NCBI GenBank assembly: GCA_913009765.1
Contig: CAJVYT010000019.1
Location: forward strand, 1-24,172
Source: an uncultured candidate division Zixibacteria bacterium
Lineage (GTDB): Bacteria; Zixibacteria; MSB-5A5; GN15; FEB-12
Reading direction: 5' to 3'
DNA length: 24,172 nucleotides
The notes beneath the pieces were generated by a model. That model was not told where the DNA came from. It saw only the letters and a program-made list of their open reading frames with translations, and ran no database searches. Shown piece after piece: positions 16,469 through 23,055 of the stretch (positions are counted from its first letter, which is position 1; the number at the start of each line of letters is the position of its first letter). A program made the position numbers and the translations under genes.

Positions 16469-18340
16469 TTGAACATTAACCAACAATCACGTAATAACAC
16501 TGCCTTAAAGAGCTATACTAGTAATAGTGAAAGAACCACCAAGCAGCCCAAAAATGGATTCTATGAATTGGGTATTGCTCCGAGCTTATTAAAGGCAATC
16601 AACCGACTCAAATTTGAGGCACCGACTCCTATTCAACAGGAAGCGATACCGGTTGGTCTTCAAGGCGATGATCTTATCGCTTTAGCCCAAACAGGCTCAG
16701 GAAAAACTTTAGCATTTGGAATTCCAATGCTTCAGCGTTTGTCAAAAAGCAAAAAAGGTATCGGACTTGTCTTAGTTCCTACCCGCGAATTGGCAATTCA
16801 AGTGGAAGAATCACTAAAAACTATTAGCCGCCCACTGGGTATTCGCTCAGCAGTTTTGATTGGTGGAGCCTCTATAAATCTTCAGAGAAATGTTTTAAAA
16901 AAGAATCCACGTATTATTATTGCCACTCCGGGGCGTCTCATGGATCATATCGAGAGAAAAACAGTCAATCTTTCGATTGTCGAAATATTTATTTTAGATG
17001 AAGCCGACCGTATGCTTGATATGGGTTTTGTCCCTGATATAAAAAAAATAATGAAATCAATACCTGACAAACGTCAGACAATGCTGTTTTCTGCTACTAT
17101 GCCCAAACCAATTGAAGCAATAGCAAAACAACTTATGGAAAGTCCTATACGTATTGAAGTTGATCATACCGGTGTTCCTCCTGCAGAAGTTGAACAGGAA
17201 ATTTTTATGTTGAAAAACCAAGATAAAGGGCGACTGTTAGCAACACACATTAAACAATGTACCGGTCCGGTTTTGGTTTTTACTCGAACGAAACGAATGG
17301 CTACTAAATTATCATCCAAAGTGCTTGATATGGGTTTTGCTGCTGCAGAAATTCATTCCGACCGTTCTTTAGGGCAGAGACGTAACGCATTAGAAGGTTT
17401 TAAAAAAGGTCGCTATCAAGTTCTCATTGCGACAGATATTGCCGCTCGAGGTATTGATGTCTCCGGTATTGAGTTGGTAGTCAACTATGATATGCCTGCT
17501 AATTCAGAAGATTATGTACACCGAGTCGGTCGTACCGGTCGAGCAGGGAAAAAAGGACACGCAATTTCTTTTGCTACTACTGCTCAAAAAAGTGCGATTC
17601 GTGACCTTGAAAGATTTATGAAAACAAAGATGACAATCTCTAAACTTCCTGTTATGCCGACTGAAAAAGAGTTTTTTAAAGAAGCGGCTCATTTGAATTT
17701 ACGAGAAACTCTTTCAAGAGATAATTATTCTTCAAAACGAAAATCTTCAAAAGACCGTTCGTCATCAAAACGGAAATTTTCAAATGATGGAACATCAAGT
17801 AAACGTGAGATAAGTAAAAGTGAACCGAAAAATTTTTCACATAACCGTTTTGGCTCAAAACCAAAGTTTTTCAAAAATGAATCTTCAAACGATGAGATGT
17901 CCTCAAATAGAAGATATGCAAGCGAACGATCTACTTCCCGTCGTAAATTCTTTAAAAGTGATACAAAGAAAACCTCGAAATATCGATTTGATTCAAAATC
18001 TAAAGACACTATTTACGAATCAGATACCGTTGATAGAGCTGCGAAAAAGAAATATTCTAAAGACAACTCATCAAATAGTCGTGATTTCAAAAAATCTAAT
18101 TCAAGTAGTTTCTTTTCAAAACACTCAGATTCCAAAAAGAAAAGTTTCTATCGAAAAGATTCAACGCAGCAAGAATCAAAGCGGAAATTTTCAAAGTCCC
18201 AAGACTCTCAAACTGCTGACTCATTATCAAATGACTCTTTTAATGAAAACCCTTTTTGGTCTAAATATGCAAACAAGAAACGTCCGAAGAAAAAATCTGT
18301 TGGTCAAGGTTCCGGACGAAAGAAACGCAGTAAAAACTAA
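16469..18340 (+). CDS. DEAD-box RNA helicase (RhlE-like) with long low-complexity tail
   Basis: 623 residues; ATP-dependent RNA unwinding. The start is a TTG with AAGAGG about 5 nt before it; no ATG lies between it and the Q motif. Motifs in order: GFYELGI...PTPIQ (30-55), AQTGSGKT (73-80), PTRELA (104-109), TPGR (153-156), DEAD (177-180), SAT (208-210), ATDIAARGID (321-330) and HRVGRTGRAG (351-360). The helicase core ends near 400. Residues 418-623 are a Ser/Lys/Arg-rich, Phe-spotted region with repeated SSKRK/KRKFS-type units, predicted disordered and strongly basic. RhlE-group helicases often have basic tails that bind RNA, but this one is unusually long and Ser-rich. Likely roles are ribosome assembly, mRNA decay or cold adaptation; none is shown directly. 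Confidence 0.95.
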   Translation: MNINQQSRNNTALKSYTSNSERTTKQPKNGFYELGIAPSLLKAINRLKFEAPTPIQQEAIPVGLQGDDLIALAQTGSGKTLAFGIPMLQRLSKSKKGIGLVLVPTRELAIQVEESLKTISRPLGIRSAVLIGGASINLQRNVLKKNPRIIIATPGRLMDHIERKTVNLSIVEIFILDEADRMLDMGFVPDIKKIMKSIPDKRQTMLFSATMPKPIEAIAKQLMESPIRIEVDHTGVPPAEVEQEIFMLKNQDKGRLLATHIKQCTGPVLVFTRTKRMATKLSSKVLDMGFAAAEIHSDRSLGQRRNALEGFKKGRYQVLIATDIAARGIDVSGIELVVNYDMPANSEDYVHRVGRTGRAGKKGHAISFATTAQKSAIRDLERFMKTKMTISKLPVMPTEKEFFKEAAHLNLRETLSRDNYSSKRKSSKDRSSSKRKFSNDGTSSKREISKSEPKNFSHNRFGSKPKFFKNESSNDEMSSNRRYASERSTSRRKFFKSDTKKTSKYRFDSKSKDTIYESDTVDRAAKKKYSKDNSSNSRDFKKSNSSSFFSKHSDSKKKSFYRKDSTQQESKRKFSKSQDSQTADSLSNDSFNENPFWSKYANKKRPKKKSVGQGSGRKKRSKN

Positions 18341-18380
18341 TTAAAATAGTTTATAAAGTTTTTTAATAACTATATTTTAA

Positions 18381-18410
18381 AGCAGTCCGCACAAGCAGGC
18401 TGCTTTTTTT
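18381..18410 (+). terminator. Rho-independent terminator of the helicase gene
   Basis: AGCAGTC pairs with GGCTGCT (one G-U) around a 10-nt loop, followed by seven T. It lies 40 bp after the stop at 18340. Confidence 0.85.
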
Positions 18411-18524
18411 ATGTTATAAAATAATAGAAATATATATTTAGAAGCGAAAAGTTTTATATACAAAAAATGTCGATTGAAAAAGGTGTTTATGGATATAATT
18501 TATTTGGAGAATGTAAGTTTTTTG

Positions 18525-18554
18525 GTCAGGTCTCGCTTTTGAGACCTGACTTTT
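18525..18554. repeat. 10-bp-stem hairpin followed by TTTT
   Basis: GTCAGGTCTC and GAGACCTGAC form a perfect 10-bp stem with a 6-nt loop, then TTTT. It has a terminator shape on the plus strand but lies downstream of the helicase terminator, with no gene in between. It could end an unannotated small transcript (18415-18554) or be a mobile hairpin repeat. Confidence 0.7.
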
Positions 18555-18692
18555 AATTTGCACCTCTCCCCCACAAACCATCCCTGACTTGAGGGCTTGT
18601 TGAAAAAACCTCTATTCATTCATTGCTGTGACTGACGATGGAACATTAGTCTTGTTGTCGGTGTTCCGATTCTTAAAGATATTTTTGTGGGC

Positions 18693-18712
18693 GGCAGACG
18701 CCCTCGTCTGCC
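18693..18712. repeat. GC-rich hairpin, GGCAGACG/CGTCTGCC
   Basis: Perfect 8-bp stem with loop CCCT in an otherwise AT-rich stretch. It looks like a REP-type intergenic element. Confidence 0.7.
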
Positions 18713-18855
18713 CCCGTGTTTCGTATTACTAAAAAGCTACAACTTCTCCCCTCTTTCGCATCTGACCCTTTTCTATGAATACCTAAATTATGAAAGATAA
18801 AACAAAAATGTTGGATCCCCAATCAAGTTGAGGTGGTGTCGAAGAATATTCACGA

Positions 18856-18873
18856 AAATGGCTTAAGCCATTT
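18856..18873. repeat. 18-bp perfect palindrome
   Basis: AAATGGCTTAAGCCATTT, perfectly self-complementary. It may be a repeat unit or a protein-binding site; no adjacent gene suggests which. Confidence 0.7.
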
Positions 18874-19043
18874 AGCTGTAACTCACTAACCCTGTTTTGT
18901 TTACAGTGAAAGATGACCTTAAAAACGGCTTTAAAAAGATGTTTTATATGCGACTGAACCCATTTGAAAACAACTATGTTAGTTCACGTTTCAAGTACGG
19001 GATGATATCGGGTAAGTTTGGATGTCATGGTGTTAGGACTGGA

Positions 19044-19062
19044 CTCCGTGTCAAGCACGGAG
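19044..19062. repeat. CTCCGTG/CACGGAG hairpin
   Basis: Perfect 7-bp stem with loop TCAAG. A degenerate relative, TTTCAAGTACGGGATGA, occurs about 60 bp upstream near 18990, suggesting repeated copies. Confidence 0.6.
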
Positions 19063-19139
19063 AGGAGTTATAAAATAATGCAAGTTGATAAATGGTTTTT
19101 ATAATTTTGTACAACTTGGGAGATAGGTAACAATTGTCT

Positions 19140-19155
19140 CCTCTCTTTTAAGAGG
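19140..19155. repeat. CCTCT/AGAGG hairpin
   Basis: 5-bp stem with a 6-nt loop in a pyrimidine-then-purine tract, followed by GGTCGGGGGTG. It looks like an intergenic repeat rather than a terminator because no T-run follows. Confidence 0.4.
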
Positions 19156-19280
19156 GGTCGGGGGTGTTTAAAAATATGCTATTTCAAAAAACGAACCCAT
19201 TTTGCTGTAAGTGTCAGGGCATGATTAGATTATAGAGAAAAAATTGTTTTTGGAATTGTGGATAACATTTAATGGAAAAC

Positions 19281-19302
19281 TCTTCGACAAGTTCATGGTG
19301 AC
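19281..19302. repeat. Diverged copy of the dispersed TTCGAC repeat
   Basis: Reads TCTTCGACAAGTTCATGGTG then AC; it keeps TTCGAC at the front and GGTGAC at the back of the 10711 element but differs in the middle. Confidence 0.55.
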
Positions 19303-19332
19303 TCGGTGATAAATAGTAGGTTTTTAAAATCT

Positions 19333-19365
19333 GTCATACTGCCCGCCTCGGCGAGTCGAAGTATG
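19333..19365. repeat. Dispersed repeat, reverse orientation, with 7-bp longer centre
   Basis: Begins GTCATACTG and ends CGAGTCGAAGTATG, the same ends as the copy at 10761-10786, but the centre is expanded to 33 bp with an added GCCGAGGCGG-like segment. Confidence 0.75.
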
Positions 19366-19400
19366 CTCATTTAATAAAACAAAGGATGAATTCAAACTTA

Positions 19401-19430
19401 CCCTTTCCGTCTCGGCGGACTCAGGGTGAC
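19401..19430. repeat. Dispersed repeat, forward orientation, variant centre
   Basis: Begins CCCTTTCCGTCTCGGCGGAC and ends TCAGGGTGAC, matching the ends of the copy at 10711-10736. With 19333-19365 it forms an inverted pair separated by 35 bp, the same layout as at 10711-10786. Confidence 0.75.
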
Positions 19431-19583
19431 AATCATAAATTATAGAGATGAAAACGGGTGATAGAATTTATAAATTTAAAGAGGTTTTAAAATTGTGAGG
19501 ATTTAAGAAAATGGTGGGGGATCGGTTTTAACACTGAGAAGAGGTGAAGAGAGATACTTTATTATTTTTTGAAAGAAATTTAA

Positions 19584-19665
19584 TGGTGGGGGAAGGATTT
19601 GAACCTTCGAAGGCGTCGCCGACAGATTTACAGTCTGTTCCCTTTGACCACTCGGGAACCCCACC
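19584..19665 (-). tRNA. tRNA-Tyr (anticodon GTA)
   Basis: 82-nt class II tRNA. Acceptor stem GGTGGGG/CCCCACC (7 bp) with A73 at 19584; anticodon stem ACAGA/TCTGT around loop CTGTAAA with GTA at 19631-19629; a long variable arm (CGGCGACGCCTTC region) and T arm GAAGG-TTCGAAT-CCTTC. CCA is not encoded. The matching synthetase is at 7073-8332. Confidence 0.97.
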
Positions 19666-19676
19666 AAAACACAAAA

Positions 19677-19707
19677 TATCATATTTCTTATTAGAAATAT
19701 GATACAA
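19677..19707 (-). promoter_or_regulatory. tRNA-Tyr promoter overlapped by an 11-bp inverted repeat
   Basis: On the minus strand TTGTAT (19707-19702), 18-bp spacer, TATGAT (19683-19678), about 12 nt before the tRNA 5' end. A perfect 11-bp inverted repeat (TATCATATTTC and GAAATATGATA, 6-nt loop; 19677-19704) spans nearly the whole promoter. The remaining bases up to 19913 hold no feature I recognise. Confidence 0.55.
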
Positions 19708-19913
19708 TGATTTATCCGTCAAATATATAGTAGTAATTTAAAAAAACAAGATGTTTTTACTGTAACTGTTAATTTATCTAAAAAGATGATATTTTGAGAA
19801 TAATAGTTATTCTAATATTCAAATTGATATGTTTTACTTGTTTTTTGATTTATTTGTTGAATGTCAAAGTAATCATGTTTTTGTTATTTTTGTATAACAA
19901 GTATTTGTTATCA

Positions 19914-19947
19914 TACAAAAGGCGGTCACACCGGACCGCCTTTTGTA
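19914..19947 (-). terminator. Long-stem terminator of the orphan lipoprotein gene
   Basis: TACAAAAGGCGGTC and GACCGCCTTTTGTA form a perfect 14-bp inverted repeat with a 6-nt loop, 24 bp past the stop codon at 19972. The A- and T-flanks of the GC core make it potentially bidirectional, but on the plus strand it has no gene to end. Confidence 0.9.
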
Positions 19948-19971
19948 CTCGTTACTTATACTTTTCATGCA

Positions 19972-20985
19972 TTAGAATGGAGAGGTCAGTATTGCTGTCG
20001 GCATATAGCTGAGGGTGAAAATACGATTTTCGTCTGTGTAGCTATTATATGCACTAGAGATTGTTGTGCCAAGGTCACTGTAGTTAGGACCAAACATTTG
20101 ATCAAACATATAGAAACTATCATAAGCTGAAGAATCAGCTGGTCGGAACTGGCGGTATTTCATTGCAAACTCAGTGCTTTTATTGCCACCTCCAATGATA
20201 CAACCTAAACCTGATGTGTCACCGAAATCATCGGCATACCAAGACATACGGTAAGCAAAAGTGCTATCAATTGTTGTTTGAATATCATAAACCCAGCGAG
20301 CCGAAGTCTGGTTGCCATAATCTTTGAAAAAGACTCCTTTAATATCAACAGTCGAATCAATCAGTGATGTTTGAGCATAACAAAGAAAAGACTCAACCGT
20401 ACCGCTATCCTGACCGTATGAAGGTCCGGAATAATAAGAAAGCACAGTTTGTATAGAATCATTGAGAGTAAATCCAAAGTTATAAATAGCTTGACTGTTT
20501 TCTGGGGAAGTAAAGTTTACTAACATATTAAGATCAACGGTTGTAAATCCAAAAACATCAGCGGCAATACCTGTAATGTTTGTCGGAATCGTTAGATTGG
20601 TAATAGTGGCATAAGTTGAATCAGCCAAATAGTTGCCGGAATCATCTACCTGAAGAACCTGCTCAATCATATTGATAGTTTCGTCGAGACTGTTCAAATT
20701 TGAATAAAGTGACATCGATTCATCTGTGCCAAAAACTTTGCTCAACAGAGGGTAACTGCCTCCGGTCCAGTCACCTAAATTAGAAGGTGCTGCTACCGGT
20801 GCAGTAAAAACCGGAGGAGCAGCTTTTTTGACTATATCTGTCAATAGCGAGAAATTAGCAGCCGTATAGTTAAGAGTATCACTTGTGGAGTTATTGATGT
20901 TGTCATTATTGCTACAACCAATAAATGACAGGCAGATAAATGCTGTTGTCAGCAATGCTGAAATTAATACGTGGTAGTGCTTCAT
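19972..20985 (-). CDS. Orphan lipoprotein of unknown function
   Basis: 337 residues. The signal peptide ends in SFIGC (lipidated Cys at 24), followed by an Asn/Ser/Thr-rich linker. The body is rich in S, T, D, Y and N, with many short beta-type strands and few charged Lys/Arg; I recognise no domain. Notable runs are SARWVYDIQTTIDSTFAYRM and IIGGGNKSTEFAMKY, which look like beta-barrel or beta-sandwich strands. GGAGG lies about 7 nt before the ATG, inside a 5-bp TTGGA/TCCAA hairpin that could mask it. It has its own promoter (21126-21155) and a strong terminator, so it is monocistronic and probably well expressed. Predicted outer-membrane or periplasmic location. Confidence 0.85.
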   Translation of the reverse strand: MKHYHVLISALLTTAFICLSFIGCSNNDNINNSTSDTLNYTAANFSLLTDIVKKAAPPVFTAPVAAPSNLGDWTGGSYPLLSKVFGTDESMSLYSNLNSLDETINMIEQVLQVDDSGNYLADSTYATITNLTIPTNITGIAADVFGFTTVDLNMLVNFTSPENSQAIYNFGFTLNDSIQTVLSYYSGPSYGQDSGTVESFLCYAQTSLIDSTVDIKGVFFKDYGNQTSARWVYDIQTTIDSTFAYRMSWYADDFGDTSGLGCIIGGGNKSTEFAMKYRQFRPADSSAYDSFYMFDQMFGPNYSDLGTTISSAYNSYTDENRIFTLSYMPTAILTSPF

Positions 20986-21125
20986 TGGAAAACCTCCAAA
21001 TTTATATTATTTCTTTTATGGACATCATTGTATATGTCGGACTTTGGAAATAAATAATTAGCAACCAAAACTATTCTGCTTAAATCTTAACCACTTATAA
21101 GTCTTTGTACAACTTACATTAATAA

Positions 21126-21155
21126 AGCATACCTAATGTTACAATTATTTGTCAA
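21126..21155 (-). promoter_or_regulatory. Sigma-70-type promoter of the orphan lipoprotein
   Basis: Minus-strand TTGACA (21155-21150), 18-bp spacer, TATGCT (21131-21126, four of six). The predicted start near 21119 gives a long leader of about 134 nt before the ATG at 20985. Confidence 0.65.
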
Positions 21156-21176
21156 GAATTGGGGTATTTTTTTTAA

Positions 21177-21211
21177 GTGAGGTTCCTAAATCTTCGGGAA
21201 CCCCACCAAAA
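21177..21211 (-). repeat. tRNA-Tyr 5'-end fragment within a hairpin
   Basis: Bases 21194-21211 are identical over 18 nt to 19652-19669, which covers the first 14 bases of tRNA-Tyr and four bases upstream. On the minus strand the tRNA-like start GGTGGGGTTCCCGA is followed by unrelated DNA that folds back (GTGGGGTTCC with GGAACCTCAC, one mismatch). It is not a functional tRNA. The remainder of the 323-bp gap (20986-21308) holds only the promoter at 21126-21155. Confidence 0.8.
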
Positions 21212-21308
21212 ATGGTTTGACTCTGATTGATTTCTCCACTTAAATCAGAGAATCCAAGTATAAAAAATTATTTGTATAAAATCAAATAGTATTTTCTTCT
21301 AAATCAAA

Positions 21309-22184
21309 TTATTCATCTAATGCTTTAATATATGCCTCTAACTTGGCTCTATACATACACGTCGGCATATTCTTTACTAGATTAATCAGCTTTGACTTAT
21401 CAATAGTTTTATTATGATAGGCAGCCGTTTCGACAGAACCAAAGGAAACATCATCTTTACCGGCTGCATAGGTTGCCACCTCAAGCATTGCATCAGGATG
21501 ACCGGCATCAAACCAATTAAAATTATCGCCTAAATTGACAAATTTTAATTTATCATTATCAAGATAATGCTGAATGACATGTAAAATCTCAATCTCTCCC
21601 CTATCTGACGGCGTCAGTTTTTTGGCAATTTTAACAACCTGTTTGTCAAAAATATACAGTCCGATAATAGCAAGGTCAGATTTTGGCTGTTTTGGTTTTT
21701 CTTCCATATTGATAACATTGCCGTCATCATCAATTTCAGCAACTCCAAAAAGTTCAGGGTCAGAGACCGAAAATCCAAATATAAGTGAACCTGACTGATA
21801 GCTATTAACTGCATCGATAATTTTATCGACAGGGTCAAAAACATTATCACCAAGCAACAGGACAACATTATCATCGCCGATAAACTCCTCCCCCAGCACA
21901 AATGCATCGGGGATTCCTTTGGCAATTGACTGAATCTCATAGCTGATTTTAATACCATATTTAGATCCGTTACCAAGTAGATGTTGGTATACGGGAAGGT
22001 CTCGTTTGGTTGATATTAGCAGGACATCTTTTACACCTATTGCCATAAGTGTGGAAAGAGGATAATATATCAGCGGTTTATCGTACACAGGGAGTAATGG
22101 TTTACCGATGACTTGTGTCGCAGGATGGAGTCTGGTGCCTTTTCCACCTGCTAAAATTATTCCTTTTTTTATTTTGTCATTCAT
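21309..22184 (-). CDS. rmlA: Glucose-1-phosphate thymidylyltransferase (RmlA-like)
   Basis: 291-residue nucleotidyltransferase. RmlA makes dTDP-glucose from glucose-1-phosphate and dTTP in the cytoplasm, first step of dTDP-rhamnose synthesis. Visible motifs: LAGGKGTRLHPAT (11-23), KPLLPVYDKPLIYYPLSTLM (28-47), the metal-binding LGDN (111-114) and WFDAGHPDAML (224-234). RmlA proteins normally read WLDTGTH at the last site; here Thr is Ala and the following residue differs, so a related sugar-nucleotide activity is possible. The ATG shares a base with the stop of the rmlD-like gene (TAATG). It is the last gene in the operon, with no obvious terminator within 100 bases. Confidence 0.88.
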   Translation of the reverse strand: MNDKIKKGIILAGGKGTRLHPATQVIGKPLLPVYDKPLIYYPLSTLMAIGVKDVLLISTKRDLPVYQHLLGNGSKYGIKISYEIQSIAKGIPDAFVLGEEFIGDDNVVLLLGDNVFDPVDKIIDAVNSYQSGSLIFGFSVSDPELFGVAEIDDDGNVINMEEKPKQPKSDLAIIGLYIFDKQVVKIAKKLTPSDRGEIEILHVIQHYLDNDKLKFVNLGDNFNWFDAGHPDAMLEVATYAAGKDDVSFGSVETAAYHNKTIDKSKLINLVKNMPTCMYRAKLEAYIKALDE

Positions 22185-23053
22185 TATGATTTATATCCTT
22201 TTAGCTCTACATATTCTTCTAATGCATCTTCCCAATGTTTCATTTTGTAAATCTTAGATAATTTCGAATTATCCATTGCACAATACTGCGGTCGTTTGGC
22301 ATGCGTGTGAAATGAATCATACGACACAGGTGTAAGGTCAGCATTTAAATGACAAATATCAAATATTTTTTTTACATATTGATACCACGAACAAGCCCCG
22401 CTGTTACAGCAATGATATATACCATACTCGCTAAAAACACTCTCAATAATTTCTTGCAAAGCTAAAGCGACATCTTTTGTGTGAGTCGGCGACATTATTT
22501 GATTATCGATGACATTCAGTTTTTGTTCGGTTTTGGCAGCATGTACCATTTTTTCAACAAAATTAATATTTGGGTCATTTGATTTTTTTGAACCGAACAA
22601 TGAAGACACTCTAAATATAAAATACTTCTTAGCATATACTTTTATAAATGTCTCCCCCGCAAGTTTAGAAGTACCGTATACATTTAACGGTACAGCATCG
22701 TCATCTTCCTTGTGAAGAATATTTTCAGTTCCTTCAAAGACATAATCGGTGCTTATATGTATCAAAGTTATATCATTTTGAGCTGTAAATTCAGCAAGTT
22801 TCATTACAAAATTTGCGTTAATGGCAAAACTTAGTGCAGAGTTATCTTCGCATTGGTCAACTTTGTGATATGCTATACAGTTTATCAGGTAATCACAATC
22901 TTTGTATTTTGCCAGTACTTCGTTCGGTTCATCTGTTTCAGCATCAAAATCAGCACGTGTGCTTGGAATGATTTTAATATTTTCAGATGTTGTATATTTT
23001 TGTATATCTGTGCCGAGCTGTCCGGCAGCACCGAGTAAAAGTATTTTTTTCAT
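22184..23053 (-). CDS. rmlD: dTDP-4-dehydrorhamnose reductase (RmlD-like)
   Basis: 289-residue extended short-chain dehydrogenase. RmlD reduces dTDP-4-keto-rhamnose to dTDP-L-rhamnose using NADPH. The nucleotide-binding motif GAAGQLG is at 8-14, NCIAYHKVDQCE at 58-69, STDYVFEG at 101-108 and the catalytic YGTSK (Tyr126, Lys130) is intact, with LAGE following. The C-terminal RPQYCAMDNSKL (254-265) fits the substrate region. Length is normal. It starts 2 bp after the epimerase gene and overlaps the rmlA-like gene by one base. The dehydratase (rmlB) and epimerase (rmlC) expected for a full rhamnose pathway are not in the window. A related 4-keto-sugar reductase is the main alternative. Confidence 0.88.
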   Translation of the reverse strand: MKKILLLGAAGQLGTDIQKYTTSENIKIIPSTRADFDAETDEPNEVLAKYKDCDYLINCIAYHKVDQCEDNSALSFAINANFVMKLAEFTAQNDITLIHISTDYVFEGTENILHKEDDDAVPLNVYGTSKLAGETFIKVYAKKYFIFRVSSLFGSKKSNDPNINFVEKMVHAAKTEQKLNVIDNQIMSPTHTKDVALALQEIIESVFSEYGIYHCCNSGACSWYQYVKKIFDICHLNADLTPVSYDSFHTHAKRPQYCAMDNSKLSKIYKMKHWEDALEEYVELKGYKS

Positions 23054-23055
23054 AG

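Larger units (their letters stand above)
18415..19583. other. Gene-poor, repeat-filled intergenic region
   Basis: No reading frame with a recognisable protein, ribosome-binding site or RNA family is seen over 1.17 kb. The stretch is a patchwork of short hairpins and repeat copies, listed separately, whose local composition (GC-rich hairpins in AT-rich DNA) differs from the neighbouring genes. A small RNA or a decayed gene cannot be excluded. Confidence 0.7.

Noticed and set aside
17820..18344. 174-codon open frame overlapping the helicase tail
   Set aside because: Basic, repetitive translation caused by the low-complexity tail read in another frame; no start signal and no recognisable domain.
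18381..18554. The hairpin pair after the helicase as a tandem terminator
   Set aside because: The first hairpin with seven T is a sufficient terminator, and the second lies 115 bp further with only four T, so it is listed as a separate repeat.
18640..18667. GGAACA...TGTTCC pair resembling the activator palindrome
   Set aside because: Arms are 16 nt apart instead of adjacent and no sigma-54 promoter or gene follows, so it is probably coincidental.
19257..19265. Perfect DnaA-box sequence (TTATCCACA on the minus strand)
   Set aside because: Only one clear box, no AT-rich unwinding element with further boxes and no dnaA, dnaN or parAB nearby, so not an origin.
18415..19583. Possible CRISPR array in the repeat-rich region
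   Set aside because: The repeats are different inverted sequences; there are no regularly spaced identical direct repeats and no cas genes.
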